Origin: Tenacibaculum dicentrarchi
GTDB lineage: Bacteria > Bacteroidota > Bacteroidia > Flavobacteriales > Flavobacteriaceae
Reading direction: 5' to 3'
NCBI RefSeq assembly: GCF_964036635.1
Contig: NZ_OZ038524.1
Span: 1,722,001-1,786,000, forward strand
Length of the DNA: 64,000 nucleotides
Part shown: positions 36,002-45,137 of the stretch, piece after piece
Numbering within the stretch: the stretch's first letter is position 1
Layout of the letters: every line of letters begins with the position of its first letter
The notes under the pieces: generated by a model
What the model was told of the DNA's origin: nothing
Database searches by the model: none
Seen by the model: the letters and a program-made list of their open reading frames with translations, nothing else
Position numbers and translations under genes: made by a program

Positions 36002-36811
36002 ATGTCTAAAATTACTCGAATTGAAAGAAAAAAATTAGAAAAATGCCTCGATATGGAAGAAGGATATGTTTTAGATTTTGTTAACAGAACATTTGAAGAT
36101 TTTTTTTTAGAGTCATTTAATATTGAAATATATAATGAAAAATACAATAGTGGAAATAGTGGCTCAAAAGCAAACAGATTAAGAGAGTTTTGGAAAAAAG
36201 AGAATAATTATTTAGTTGGAAAATCTATAATTGAATTACTTGATTACAGTAAAGAAATTGGTTATTCTTACAATAAACCTTATGAAACTCTTGAAGAATG
36301 CTATAAAATTGGTCACAAATTAAAAGATGAAATAGATATTGCTGAAATTGATGCAATAAAACCAATTGAAAATACTCGAGATTATAAATTATTATCAGAG
36401 TCTATAAAAAATCACATATTAAAAAATCAGCCTGAAGCTGGTTTAGATAGATTACACACGTATATTGTTGGATATATAAGAAATTTATGTGAAAAACATC
36501 AAATTCATTATGAAAAGAAAGAGTCTTTAAATGCTATTTTTGGAAAATATGTAAAAGTATTAACCCAAAAAAATGTAATCGAATCTGAAATGACAATTAG
36601 AATATTAAAATTCTCTATTTCAATTTTAGATTCTTTTAATTATGTTAGAAATAATCAAAGTTTTGCTCATCATAATAAATCAATTATAAATTATTCTGAA
36701 AGTATTTTAATTTTAAATAATGTAAACAGTTTAATTAAGTTTATTCAAGAAATTGAAGAAAAAACAGATAATAATTGTAATATAGATGAACCTGAAAATC
36801 TTCCTTTCTAA
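36002..36811 (+). CDS. abortive-infection-type protein with Abi_C-like C-terminus
   Basis: A 269-residue protein. The N-terminus GYVLDFVNRTFEDFF, followed by SKANRLREFW and a VGKSIIELL helix, is shared with many bacterial proteins annotated as abortive infection. The C-terminus has DRLHTYIVGYIRNLCEKH, NAIFGKYVKVL and YVRNNQSFAHHN, the R-N...A-H pattern of the Abi_C (HEPN-like) domain. It looks complete at its start although the ATG is only 18 nt downstream of IS copy 1, so the original leader was lost or replaced. The IS right end might supply transcription. Only cargo gene of cassette 44. Confidence 0.72.
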   Translation: MSKITRIERKKLEKCLDMEEGYVLDFVNRTFEDFFLESFNIEIYNEKYNSGNSGSKANRLREFWKKENNYLVGKSIIELLDYSKEIGYSYNKPYETLEECYKIGHKLKDEIDIAEIDAIKPIENTRDYKLLSESIKNHILKNQPEAGLDRLHTYIVGYIRNLCEKHQIHYEKKESLNAIFGKYVKVLTQKNVIESEMTIRILKFSISILDSFNYVRNNQSFAHHNKSIINYSESILILNNVNSLIKFIQEIEEKTDNNCNIDEPENLPF

Positions 36812-36819
36812 AAAACATT

Positions 36820-36952
36820 TGCTAACACCATATATAATTTATTGCTAGTGCTAGCCTACTTACGAAAATCCTTAGGGGATTTTCTATTCCGTTTTTATTT
36901 ACTAAATTTAGTGCTTCAAAAACGCAACAAACCATATACAACAACGTTGTAC
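36820..36952 (+). repeat. attC site 44, type I
   Basis: R'' TGCTAAC at 36820-36826 and R' GTTGTAC at 36946-36952. Closes cassette 44, whose own start tag does not match (IS-associated chimera). Confidence 0.86.
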
Positions 36953-36972
36953 TGCATTAAAAAATAAAATTA

Positions 36973-38937
36973 ATGAATAGAGCCTACTATAAAAATTCAA
37001 TTTCAAAATTTATTACAGAGGATAAAAACTCAATATTAGGACAATTAAGTCTAAACCATTCAAACAGACAATTAGAAGACTTACAAAAAAATGCGTGGGT
37101 TAAACAAATTGAAATTTTAAAAGTTCAATTAACTGGTTTTGAAGGGCAGATATATTTTGAATTTGCTATTCCAAGAATGGGGAAACGAGTTGATAATATT
37201 ATAATAATTAAAGATTCAATATTTGTAATTGAATTCAAAGTTGGTGATGGAGGTTTTGAAAATTATGCACAAGCACAAGTACTTGATTATACTCTAGATT
37301 TAAAAAATTTTCACGAAGGAAGTCATAATGCTAAATTAATTCCAGTTTTAGTTGCTACAAATGCACAAAGTCAAGAATCTGAAATAATAAAAATTTCGAA
37401 TCTTAAAGATGTAGCAAAAACTAACAAAGAGAATTTAAAAGAAACTTTAAAGAAGTTTTTAAATGAATCAAAAAATTATATTAATTATAATTCTTGGGAA
37501 AATTCGATTTACAAACCCACTCCAACTATTGTTGAAGCTGCACAAGCTTTATACAAAGGACATAATGTAGAAGAAATATCAAGATCAGATTCGGGAACTA
37601 TAAATCTATCTAAAACTACAAGTTGTTTAAATAGAATAATTGAAGATTCTAAAATTAATAACAAAAAAACTATTTGTTTTGTAACTGGTGTTCCAGGTGC
37701 TGGAAAAACTCTTGCTGGACTTAATATTGCTAACGAGAGAATGAAAGCAGATGAAAATGAACATGCGGTATTTCTCTCAGGAAATGGCCCTTTAGTAGAT
37801 GTTCTTAGAGAAGCATTAGCTCGTGATTTAGTTAAAAGTTCAAAAAAAAATGGAGAATCTATAACTAAAGAAAATGCAAAACGAGAAACCAATGCATTTA
37901 TTCAGAATATACACCACTTTAGAGATGAATATTTAAAATACAATATTGAACCAACAGAAAAGGTTGTTGTTTTTGATGAAGCTCAAAGAGCTTGGAATGA
38001 AAAACAAGTAAGTTCTTTTATGAAACGTAAAAAAGGAATTGAAAATTTTGGTATGTCGGAACCTGAATTTTTGATTGACGTAATGAATAGACATAAAGAT
38101 TGGTGTACTATCATTTGTCTTATTGGTGGTGGTCAAGAAATAAACACAGGAGAAGCTGGACTTGAGGAATGGATCAATGTATTTGAAAATAATTATTCTG
38201 ACTGGAATATTCATTATTCAAACTTAATAACTGATAGTAAGAATTACATAAAAACAGAGAATCAAAAACAATGGCTTGAATCAAATGCAAATTCTAAAAA
38301 AGAATTACACTTATCTGTTTCTGTTAGGTCTTTTAGATCTGAAAAACTTGCTACTTTTGTACATGAACTTTTAAATTTAAATACGGATAATGCAAGTACT
38401 ATTTATCAAGAAATAAAAAATGACTTTCCAATTTATATTACTAGGGATCTATCTATAGCAAAAAAATGGGTTAGAGAACAAGCTAAAGGTTCTGAAAGAA
38501 CTGGTTTAATTGCGTCTTCAGGAGCAAGAAGATTGAGACCTTTAGGAATTGACGTAAAGAATGAAATTAAAGCTCCTAATTGGTTCTTAAACTCAAAAGA
38601 AGATATTAGGTCTTCCTATTTTTTAGAAGAGATTGCTACAGAGTTTGATATTCAGGGTTTAGAAATAGATTGGACTTGCTTAGCTTGGGGTGCTAATTTT
38701 CATATTGAAAATAAAAAATGGTGTTTTCAAAATTTCAAAGGCAGCAAATGGCAAAATATAAATCAAGAAATAAGTAAAGAATATCTTAAAAACACATATA
38801 GAGTTCTTTTAACTAGATCTAGACAAGGAATGATTATATTTATTCCAAATGGGTCTGAAATAGATCATACAAGACCTAAATCATTTTATGATGGCACCTG
38901 GAATTATTTTAAAGAAATCGGGATAGAAGAAAAATAA
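36973..38937 (+). CDS. DUF2075 helicase with nuclease-like N-terminus
   Basis: A 654-residue protein. The N-terminal region (about 55-130) has FEFAIPRMGKRVDNIIII and FVIEFKVGDG, a D...ExK pattern of PD-(D/E)xK nucleases. From about 230 comes a DUF2075/Schlafen-group-3-like SF1 helicase: Walker A GVPGAGKT (about 238-245), Walker B VVFDEAQRAW (about 331-340) and a C-terminal YRVLLTRSRQGM motif VI. Nuclease-helicase fusions of this kind are common in defence islands. Sole gene of cassette 45, with the ATG 27 nt after the crossover base and no visible promoter. Confidence 0.87.
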   Translation: MNRAYYKNSISKFITEDKNSILGQLSLNHSNRQLEDLQKNAWVKQIEILKVQLTGFEGQIYFEFAIPRMGKRVDNIIIIKDSIFVIEFKVGDGGFENYAQAQVLDYTLDLKNFHEGSHNAKLIPVLVATNAQSQESEIIKISNLKDVAKTNKENLKETLKKFLNESKNYINYNSWENSIYKPTPTIVEAAQALYKGHNVEEISRSDSGTINLSKTTSCLNRIIEDSKINNKKTICFVTGVPGAGKTLAGLNIANERMKADENEHAVFLSGNGPLVDVLREALARDLVKSSKKNGESITKENAKRETNAFIQNIHHFRDEYLKYNIEPTEKVVVFDEAQRAWNEKQVSSFMKRKKGIENFGMSEPEFLIDVMNRHKDWCTIICLIGGGQEINTGEAGLEEWINVFENNYSDWNIHYSNLITDSKNYIKTENQKQWLESNANSKKELHLSVSVRSFRSEKLATFVHELLNLNTDNASTIYQEIKNDFPIYITRDLSIAKKWVREQAKGSERTGLIASSGARRLRPLGIDVKNEIKAPNWFLNSKEDIRSSYFLEEIATEFDIQGLEIDWTCLAWGANFHIENKKWCFQNFKGSKWQNINQEISKEYLKNTYRVLLTRSRQGMIIFIPNGSEIDHTRPKSFYDGTWNYFKEIGIEEK

Positions 38938-38941
38938 CGCA

Positions 38942-39074
38942 GTACAACAATATATATAATTCATTGCTAGTACTAATCTACTTACGAAAATCCTTAGGGG
39001 ATTTTCTATTCCGTTTTTATTTAATATATTTAGAACTTGAAATACGCAACAAACCATATATAAAACCGTTAGCC
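38942..39074 (+). repeat. attC site 45, type Ib
   Basis: R'' GTACAAC at 38942-38948 and R' GTTAGCC at 39068-39074. Closes cassette 45; start GTTGTACTGC matches end GCAGTACAAC exactly. Confidence 0.87.
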
Positions 39075-39098
39075 ACAATATATAAACCGAGAAAACGA

Positions 39099-40496
39099 AT
39101 GTCATTTAACCCAAAACAAGAATATTTAATCGTAGAAGATAAAATACGACTGAAAGATTTTCACGATTATACCGATTACTATATCACAAGACCACCTTAC
39201 CAAAGAAAAGCTGTTTGGAGTGTAAAAAAACAACAAGCTCTAATTGATAGTGTTTTTAGACGTTACTATGTTCCAAAGTTAGTAATTAGAGAAGTACGAC
39301 TTTCAGATGAAAAAACTGTAAATGAAATTATTGACGGACAACAAAGAATTACCTCAATTCAAAATTTCTTTAACAACATTTTCAAATTACCAAAATCACT
39401 TGCAGAAATTCACCCAGAACTTCCAGGAAAGTATTTTAAAGATTTGTCACCTGAGTTTAGAATGTTCATTGACAAAAATCTTCACATAAGCGGAGATGTA
39501 ATCAAAAGTATTGAAGACCCAAAAAACCCAAAACATCAAAAAATTGCAACCGAGATTTTTTGGAGACTTCAACAAGGAGAAAGTCTAAATTTTATGGAGA
39601 TTGCTCACGCTCAATTAGCTTCAACTGCAAGGAATTTTGTTGTAAAATATAGTGATGATATAACTTTCGATTTTGAGAATTATAAACCAATCGACTCAAA
39701 CAAAAATAAACATAAGTTTTTCAAAATAATAGATCGAAAAAATGACCGAATGCAACATTTGGCACTTTTTACAAGGTTCTTAATTTTAGAAGAGGAAAAC
39801 GATTATATTGATGTTAGAGACAAAGTAATCTTTGATTTTATAGACAAGTATATAAGGGTAGATGGAATTGGGAATGAAGATTTTGAAAATACAGAAACAG
39901 CTAAAAGTTGTATCCGAACTCTGAATTTACTTTTTGATATTTTTGGCAACGACACAATGATTGACGAAAAGAACGGAATTAAAGAATTAAGTCGTGAATA
40001 TGTAATTATTTCAGTCTATCAATTAGTTAGACATTTGAGAAATCATTACGTAATTGACGACAAAGAAAAACAATGGATTAAAGACTCTTTCTTTTCTTTC
40101 TATCAACGTTGGAGCAAACAAAATGGAGACGATTTAGATATCATACATTTTAGTAATAACAGACAACAAAGCGCTTATAATTTAAAAGAACGAGACATGA
40201 TTTTTCGTCAACTATTTTTTGAGTATTTAGATAAAAATGAACTTTCATTAACGACAAAAGACGACAGACGAATGTTTAGTGAGGCAGATAGAATTAAAAT
40301 TTATCGTAGAGATAAAGGACTTTGTCAAAAATGTTTGAGAGAAAACAAAGGAGAAAAGGAATCAACAGTAAGTTGGAGTGAATATCAAGCTGACCATGTT
40401 TTTCCTCACGCAAAAGGTGGAATAACAGACATTGAAAACGGACAAATATTATGTAGATATCATAATGCACAGAAAGGTGCGAGAGTTGAAGCGTAA
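39099..40496 (+). CDS. DUF262 - HNH nuclease (GmrSD-like)
   Basis: A 465-residue protein. The N-terminal DUF262/ParB-like NTPase has YITRPPYQRKAVW near 30-42 and EIIDGQQRITSI near 76-87. A helical middle leads to a C-terminal HNH nuclease: CQKC near 407-410, then QADHVFPHAKGG near 427-438 and GQILCRYHNAQKG. This resembles DUF262/DUF1524 modification-dependent restriction enzymes, but with a zinc-binding HNH instead of DUF1524. A role against modified phage DNA is likely from family knowledge. The frame runs back into the attC (38964); ATG 39099 is chosen. Sole gene of cassette 46. Confidence 0.88.
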   Translation: MSFNPKQEYLIVEDKIRLKDFHDYTDYYITRPPYQRKAVWSVKKQQALIDSVFRRYYVPKLVIREVRLSDEKTVNEIIDGQQRITSIQNFFNNIFKLPKSLAEIHPELPGKYFKDLSPEFRMFIDKNLHISGDVIKSIEDPKNPKHQKIATEIFWRLQQGESLNFMEIAHAQLASTARNFVVKYSDDITFDFENYKPIDSNKNKHKFFKIIDRKNDRMQHLALFTRFLILEEENDYIDVRDKVIFDFIDKYIRVDGIGNEDFENTETAKSCIRTLNLLFDIFGNDTMIDEKNGIKELSREYVIISVYQLVRHLRNHYVIDDKEKQWIKDSFFSFYQRWSKQNGDDLDIIHFSNNRQQSAYNLKERDMIFRQLFFEYLDKNELSLTTKDDRRMFSEADRIKIYRRDKGLCQKCLRENKGEKESTVSWSEYQADHVFPHAKGGITDIENGQILCRYHNAQKGARVEA

Positions 40497-40507
40497 AAAA
40501 ATACTGT

Positions 40508-40641
40508 GGCTAACACCGTATATAATTTATTGCTAGTGTTAGCCTACTTACGAAAATCCCTTAGGGGATTTTCTTTTCCGTTTTTATTAACTAAATTAGT
40601 TGCTCGAAACACGCAACAAACCATATACAATCACGTTACCA
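40508..40641 (+). repeat. attC site 46, type I
   Basis: R'' GGCTAAC at 40508-40514 and R' GTTACCA at 40635-40641. Closes cassette 46. Confidence 0.87.
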
Positions 40642-40658
40642 AACATTTTTTAAAAAAA

Positions 40659-41354
40659 TTGAGTGAACTAACAAAAATTTGGAACCTTATAAAAACAGGC
40701 TCTGTTGAAAACAAAAAAAGAAGTCCTTTTCAAATGTCTATTTTCATAGGGAAAATACTTTTAATATTACTAGTTTTCAAAATAATATCATTAGGTCTAA
40801 TTTCCTTTTTAAGCTGGTTAGGAGTTTTTGAGATACCTCTAAATTTGATTGAAACAGGACTCGAATCATTTTCAGAAATTGAAATACTAATACTAGCTTC
40901 TATATACGCACCTATATTAGAAGAATTGTCTTTTAGACTTCCTCTTAAACTTTCAAAATGGAATTTAACTATTGCTTCAATTGGTCTTTCACTAAGTTTT
41001 TGCAGAGTTTTAGCAGAATTGAAATATGAATATTCACTTATTTTATCGATTACAGTAGGAATAATTGTTTACTTGGTTTTAAATGAAAAAAGATTAAAAA
41101 ACATACTCGATTTCTCGTCTAAAAATAAACTACCAATTTTTTATTCTTTTTTATTAATATTTAGTTTCTTGCATTTAAAAAACTATGAATTAACAATAGA
41201 ATTATTAATATTTTCTCCTATATTTCTTTTACCTAGAATTTTAGACGGTATTTTATTATCTTATATTAGATTGAATTCTGGAATTTTATCTGCAATTTTA
41301 TTTCATTCGTTCAACAATAGTTTTTTTTCAATAATAGAAATAATAGCTAAATAA
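40659..41354 (+). CDS. CPBP-family intramembrane protease-like protein
   Basis: About 231 residues with several hydrophobic segments. APILEELSFRLPL carries the EExxxR motif of CPBP (Abi/CAAX-protease-related) membrane proteins, and FHSFNN near the C-terminus fits the later His/Asn motif. CPBP proteins process prenylated or bacteriocin substrates, or act in abortive infection. The start is uncertain: TTG at 40659 is the first plausible codon inside cassette 47, while the first in-frame ATG is 40734 and a GTG at 40506 lies in the previous attC. Confidence 0.75.
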   Translation: MSELTKIWNLIKTGSVENKKRSPFQMSIFIGKILLILLVFKIISLGLISFLSWLGVFEIPLNLIETGLESFSEIEILILASIYAPILEELSFRLPLKLSKWNLTIASIGLSLSFCRVLAELKYEYSLILSITVGIIVYLVLNEKRLKNILDFSSKNKLPIFYSFLLIFSFLHLKNYELTIELLIFSPIFLLPRILDGILLSYIRLNSGILSAILFHSFNNSFFSIIEIIAK

Positions 41355-41362
41355 AAACGTGT

Positions 41363-41494
41363 GGTAACACCGTATATAATTTATTACTAGTACTAACCTA
41401 CTTACGAAAATCCTTAGGGGATTTTCTATTCCGCTTTTATTTACTATATTTAATGCTTGAAATACGCAACAAATAATATACAAAAACGTTAGCT
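41363..41494 (+). repeat. attC site 47, type I
   Basis: R'' TGGTAAC at 41363-41369 and R' GTTAGCT at 41488-41494. Closes cassette 47. Confidence 0.86.
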
Positions 41495-41510
41495 ACAACT
41501 AAAACAAACT

Positions 41511-43214
41511 ATGAATATTGTAAAATTTTCTGTTACAAACTATAGAAGTATAACACAAGCTTATAAGATTCCAATTTCCGAAATTACTGTTCTAATCGGA
41601 AAAAATAATGAAGGAAAATCAAATATGCTTAAGGCACTGAATGTTTCAATGGAAATTTTGAGAATTCACGGTTCAAATAGAAGAAGTTCTTATCTGAATA
41701 GTTTAGCTAGGAGAAGGAGAAATGGAATGTCATATGATTGGGAAAGAGATTTTCCTATCTCAATACAAAATAGAAAAACTAATACTCAATCAATTTTCAG
41801 ACTTGAATTTGAATTAACGGAAGATGAAGTCGTTGAATTTAAAAAAGAAATCAAAAGTAATCTAAACGGTACATTACCTATTGAAATTAGAATAGGTAAA
41901 GACTTAGAGCCCAAAATTAAAGTGATTAAAACGGGGCGTGGTTCTAAAACTCTTAATTCAAAATCTAGCCGAATTGCCGAATATATTGCTCGAAGAATAG
42001 TTTTCAACTATATTCCTGCTGTTAGAACAGACAAAGAAGCAATGGATGTAGTAGACGATATGCTTTCAAAAGAATTATCTATTCTTGAAAGAGAAGAAGA
42101 ATATAAAGAAGCATTACAAGTTATTAAAGACTTACAAGCACCCATACTTGCTAAACTATCAAATAACATTAAAGAATCCTTGATAGAATTCATACCCAAT
42201 ATAAAAGAAGTTAATATTGAAATTCAAGAAAGAAGAAGACGTTTTGCATTACGTCAACAGTTTGATGTAATGATTGATGACGGGAATAAAACAAACCTTG
42301 AGTATAAAGGTGATGGAGTAAAAAGTCTGTCTGCATTAGGTCTTTTAAAGGATATAACCTTAGATAAAGGAACTGCATCTATTGTCGCAATTGAAGAACC
42401 AGAATCACACTTACACCCAGGAGCTATACATATCTTAAAAGATACAATTTATGATTTAGCTAACTCAAATCAAGTTATTGTTTCAACTCACAATCCATTA
42501 TTTGTAAATAGAAACAATATCAAAGGAAATATTATTATTGATTCAGGAAAAGCAAAAGCGTCCAAAAATATTAAAGAAATAAGAGAATTAATTGGAGTGA
42601 AAGCTTCAGATAATTTATTAAATGCAAGCTATGTTCTTGTTGTTGAAGGTGAAGAAGATGTAATTGCATTAAAGTCACTCTTACCACATTTAAGTGATAA
42701 ATTATCTAAAGCTTTAAAAAATCATTATTTAGTAATTGATAAGTTAGGTGGAGCAAGTAATTTGGGTTATAAATTATCTCTATTAAAAAATGCATTATGC
42801 ACCAATCACGTTCTTTTAGATAATGATTCAGCAGGTAAAGAAGCTTTTGAGAAAGCTGAAAAAGAAGGAATGCTTAAGCAAAAAGATGCAACTTTTATAA
42901 TCTGCAATGGTATGACAAATTCAGAGTTTGAAGATTGTCTAAATAAAGTCGTGTATGCAGAAAATATTCTAAATGATTATGGTGTTGATATTAATGTAAC
43001 TCAATTTAGAGGAAATTCTAAATGGTCGGATAGAATGAGAAATGTCTTTCTTTCACAAGGCAAAAATTGGAATGAAAATGTTGAAGCAAGAGTTAAGCAT
43101 ACCGTAGCTGAATCTATTAAAGAGAATCTAGAAAATGCTTTATGTACTCATAAAAGAGGTTCGATTGATGCATTAGTAAAAACATTAGAAAGAATGATTG
43201 AAAAAATAAAATAG
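41511..43214 (+). CDS. OLD-family ATPase/TOPRIM nuclease (second, distinct)
   Basis: A 567-residue protein. Walker A GKNNEGKSNML (about 29-39), Walker B AIEEPESHLHP (about 293-303), H-loop STHNPLF (about 326), then a TOPRIM domain with VVEGEEDVIAL (about 376) and LDNDSAGKEA (about 436). All key motifs are present, more canonical than in the OLD protein of cassette 37, from which it is clearly diverged. Length is close to GajA-type proteins. It is alone in cassette 48; the next cassette holds a protein kinase. No promoter seen. Confidence 0.9.
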   Translation: MNIVKFSVTNYRSITQAYKIPISEITVLIGKNNEGKSNMLKALNVSMEILRIHGSNRRSSYLNSLARRRRNGMSYDWERDFPISIQNRKTNTQSIFRLEFELTEDEVVEFKKEIKSNLNGTLPIEIRIGKDLEPKIKVIKTGRGSKTLNSKSSRIAEYIARRIVFNYIPAVRTDKEAMDVVDDMLSKELSILEREEEYKEALQVIKDLQAPILAKLSNNIKESLIEFIPNIKEVNIEIQERRRRFALRQQFDVMIDDGNKTNLEYKGDGVKSLSALGLLKDITLDKGTASIVAIEEPESHLHPGAIHILKDTIYDLANSNQVIVSTHNPLFVNRNNIKGNIIIDSGKAKASKNIKEIRELIGVKASDNLLNASYVLVVEGEEDVIALKSLLPHLSDKLSKALKNHYLVIDKLGGASNLGYKLSLLKNALCTNHVLLDNDSAGKEAFEKAEKEGMLKQKDATFIICNGMTNSEFEDCLNKVVYAENILNDYGVDINVTQFRGNSKWSDRMRNVFLSQGKNWNENVEARVKHTVAESIKENLENALCTHKRGSIDALVKTLERMIEKIK

Positions 43215-43218
43215 CAGT

Positions 43219-43349
43219 AGCTAACAATGTATAAAAATAATAGCGGTTTAATCGCTAAAACGAAAGTAAGTAAATATAAAAAAGAGCTGTGTTTAACCGA
43301 AAATTTAGTGTTTGAAAATCCGCTACTATTCTTATACTAACCGTTAGCT
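43219..43349 (+). repeat. attC site 48, type VII
   Basis: R'' AGCTAAC at 43219-43225 and R' GTTAGCT at 43343-43349. L arms GTATAAAAATAATAGCGG and CCGCTACTATTCTTATAC. Closes cassette 48. Confidence 0.86.
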
Positions 43350-43363
43350 ACAATTATAAAAAA

Positions 43364-44464
43364 ATGAAAGTCCAAGAATTACAAAATATTTCAGAGGAAG
43401 ATGATATTCTTCTTCAAGTTGAGAAACTGAAAATTGGATTAATTGCAAATGCAACTGGTGGTGAATTTGAACAAAAAGAATATAGTCGTTTAAGAAAACT
43501 TGTTTTAAACATTCCCGATATTAAAAATGTAATTCCAAGGTTTTTAAAACTTTGCAGAACAACTGATGAATTTTGGAGTTGGATTAAAGCCCAAGCTGGA
43601 ACTTATTCGGATAGACGTTTAATAATTGGAGAAGCAATAAATCCTATTTTAGAAATTGTTGAATACGAAACAAGCGAAGGTTCTCTTGAATTTCAAAAAA
43701 ACTATGAAGAAAAAAAAATTATTGGACAAGGTGGATTTGGATTAGTGTATTTATACGAACATAAATTATTAGAACTACCTTTTGCAGTCAAAGTTTTTGC
43801 TCCAGCTTTCTATGAAGGTGGAGAAAAAGAACTTGAAAGATTTTTTCAAGAAGCTAAAATGCTTTTTAAACTTAATCACCCTTCAATTATTCGAGTTTAT
43901 GATGCGGGTTTAATAGGCAAAAGACCTTTTATTCGAATGGAATATTTTGAAGGCTTAAACCTTAACGAAATATTAAGTAAACACGGTAGATTAACTCTTG
44001 AAAAAGCTCTGATAATGATGAAAAGTATCGTTTCTGGAATGAAATATGCTCACGAAGAAGTTGGAATTATTCATCGTGATTTAAAACCTAGTAATATTAT
44101 GGCTTCTATTCCAAATCAATTTAGAATAATAGATTTTGGGTTAGGAATTTTTATTGAAAATGAATTACATTCTAGATTAACAAAAATAGGAGAAGCAACT
44201 ATTAGCGGGTATTATAACGCTCCCGAATTAGTCGAAAATCCTAAACTTATAGATAAAAGGTCAGACATTTATTCATTAGGAGCAATATGGTTTACTATGA
44301 TTACAGGTCAACCTCCAGCTGGAACTTCTATTTTGGAATCTTTAAAAGAAATTGAAGGAATTAATGAAAATTATATAAATTGTATTATAAACTGTCTTGC
44401 AAATATAAATTTGAGAACTAAAAATTGCGAATTATTACTTGATGAAATAAAAAACTGTAGCTAA
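43364..44464 (+). CDS. Ser/Thr protein kinase with N-terminal adaptor-like domain
   Basis: A 366-residue protein. Residues 1-105 have ATGGEFEQKEYSRLRK, IPRFLKLCRTTDEFW and YSDRRLIIGEAINPIL. This pattern occurs as an N-terminal module on varied bacterial conflict-system effectors (possibly an AbiJ-type adaptor; name uncertain). The kinase domain follows: GQGGFGLVY (about 122-130), AVKVF Lys (about 142), HRDLKPSN (about 234-241), DFGLG (about 256-260). All catalytic residues are present. It ends shortly after subdomain XI, so it is compact. The TAA stop lies inside the R'' box AGCTAAC. Sole gene of cassette 49. Confidence 0.87.
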   Translation: MKVQELQNISEEDDILLQVEKLKIGLIANATGGEFEQKEYSRLRKLVLNIPDIKNVIPRFLKLCRTTDEFWSWIKAQAGTYSDRRLIIGEAINPILEIVEYETSEGSLEFQKNYEEKKIIGQGGFGLVYLYEHKLLELPFAVKVFAPAFYEGGEKELERFFQEAKMLFKLNHPSIIRVYDAGLIGKRPFIRMEYFEGLNLNEILSKHGRLTLEKALIMMKSIVSGMKYAHEEVGIIHRDLKPSNIMASIPNQFRIIDFGLGIFIENELHSRLTKIGEATISGYYNAPELVENPKLIDKRSDIYSLGAIWFTMITGQPPAGTSILESLKEIEGINENYINCIINCLANINLRTKNCELLLDEIKNCS

Positions 44465-44591
44465 CACCGTATATAATTTATTGCTAGTACTAGCCTACTT
44501 ACGAAAATCCTTAGGGGATTTTCTATTCCGTTTTTATTTACTATATTTAATGCTTAAAATACGCAACAAATAATATACAAAAACGTTGGCG
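44459..44591 (+). repeat. attC site 49, type I
   Basis: R'' AGCTAAC at 44459-44465 (holds the kinase stop codon) and R' GTTGGCG at 44585-44591. Closes cassette 49. Confidence 0.86.
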
Positions 44592-44658
44592 TGCATTAAC
44601 CAAATGAACTTTACTGAAATAGGTTGACTAAAAATTCATCAATTACTGATAGTCACTT

Positions 44659-45117
44659 ATGAAATTACAAAAACAACCCTGGCGAAAAAAAACGTACGAA
44701 AAAGTAACTTTAGAACTCAAATTATTCATCGTTGACCAAATTCAAAATGGTCAAATATCTACAAACTTTGCTTCCAAAAAATATGAGGTTCCTAGAACTA
44801 CTATTACATATTGGATTAGAAAATATAGTACCTTAGCTCAACAAAATAATGGTATGAGTAAATTAGATGAAATTAAAAAACTAAAGGAACGAATTGAAGA
44901 ACTGGAGTTTGTAAAAGACTTTCAGCAAGATATTATTGCCGATATGGAAATCATTACTGGAGTCGATATGTCAAAAAAGTCGTTGCCCGAAACATTAGTA
45001 AAAGAGATAGAAATAAAGAAGAAAAACATTTTAAAAGAAAATGGTTCTATCAGTGTTTTGGGATTAGTAAACAAGCCTTCTATAAAAGAATTAAAAAACA
45101 AGAAAACAAACAGTTAA
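44659..45117 (+). CDS. IS3-family transposase OrfA, copy 2
   Basis: A 152-residue protein, nearly identical to OrfA of copy 1 (a few substitutions such as TTIT for TTIA and LVKE for LAKE). Same helix-turn-helix and zipper layout. The slippery heptamer AAAAAAC is at 45093-45099. Confidence 0.9.
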   Translation: MKLQKQPWRKKTYEKVTLELKLFIVDQIQNGQISTNFASKKYEVPRTTITYWIRKYSTLAQQNNGMSKLDEIKKLKERIEELEFVKDFQQDIIADMEIITGVDMSKKSLPETLVKEIEIKKKNILKENGSISVLGLVNKPSIKELKNKKTNS

Positions 45118-45137
45118 ATGATAAGAAACTAATTAAA

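Noticed and set aside
37509-38214. Minus-strand frames opposite the DUF2075 gene
   Set aside because: Antisense shadows of a well-supported helicase gene.
38964-40658. Extended N-termini of the DUF262-HNH and CPBP proteins read from attC
   Set aside because: They cross the crossover point and encode attC sequence; starts inside the cassette are available.
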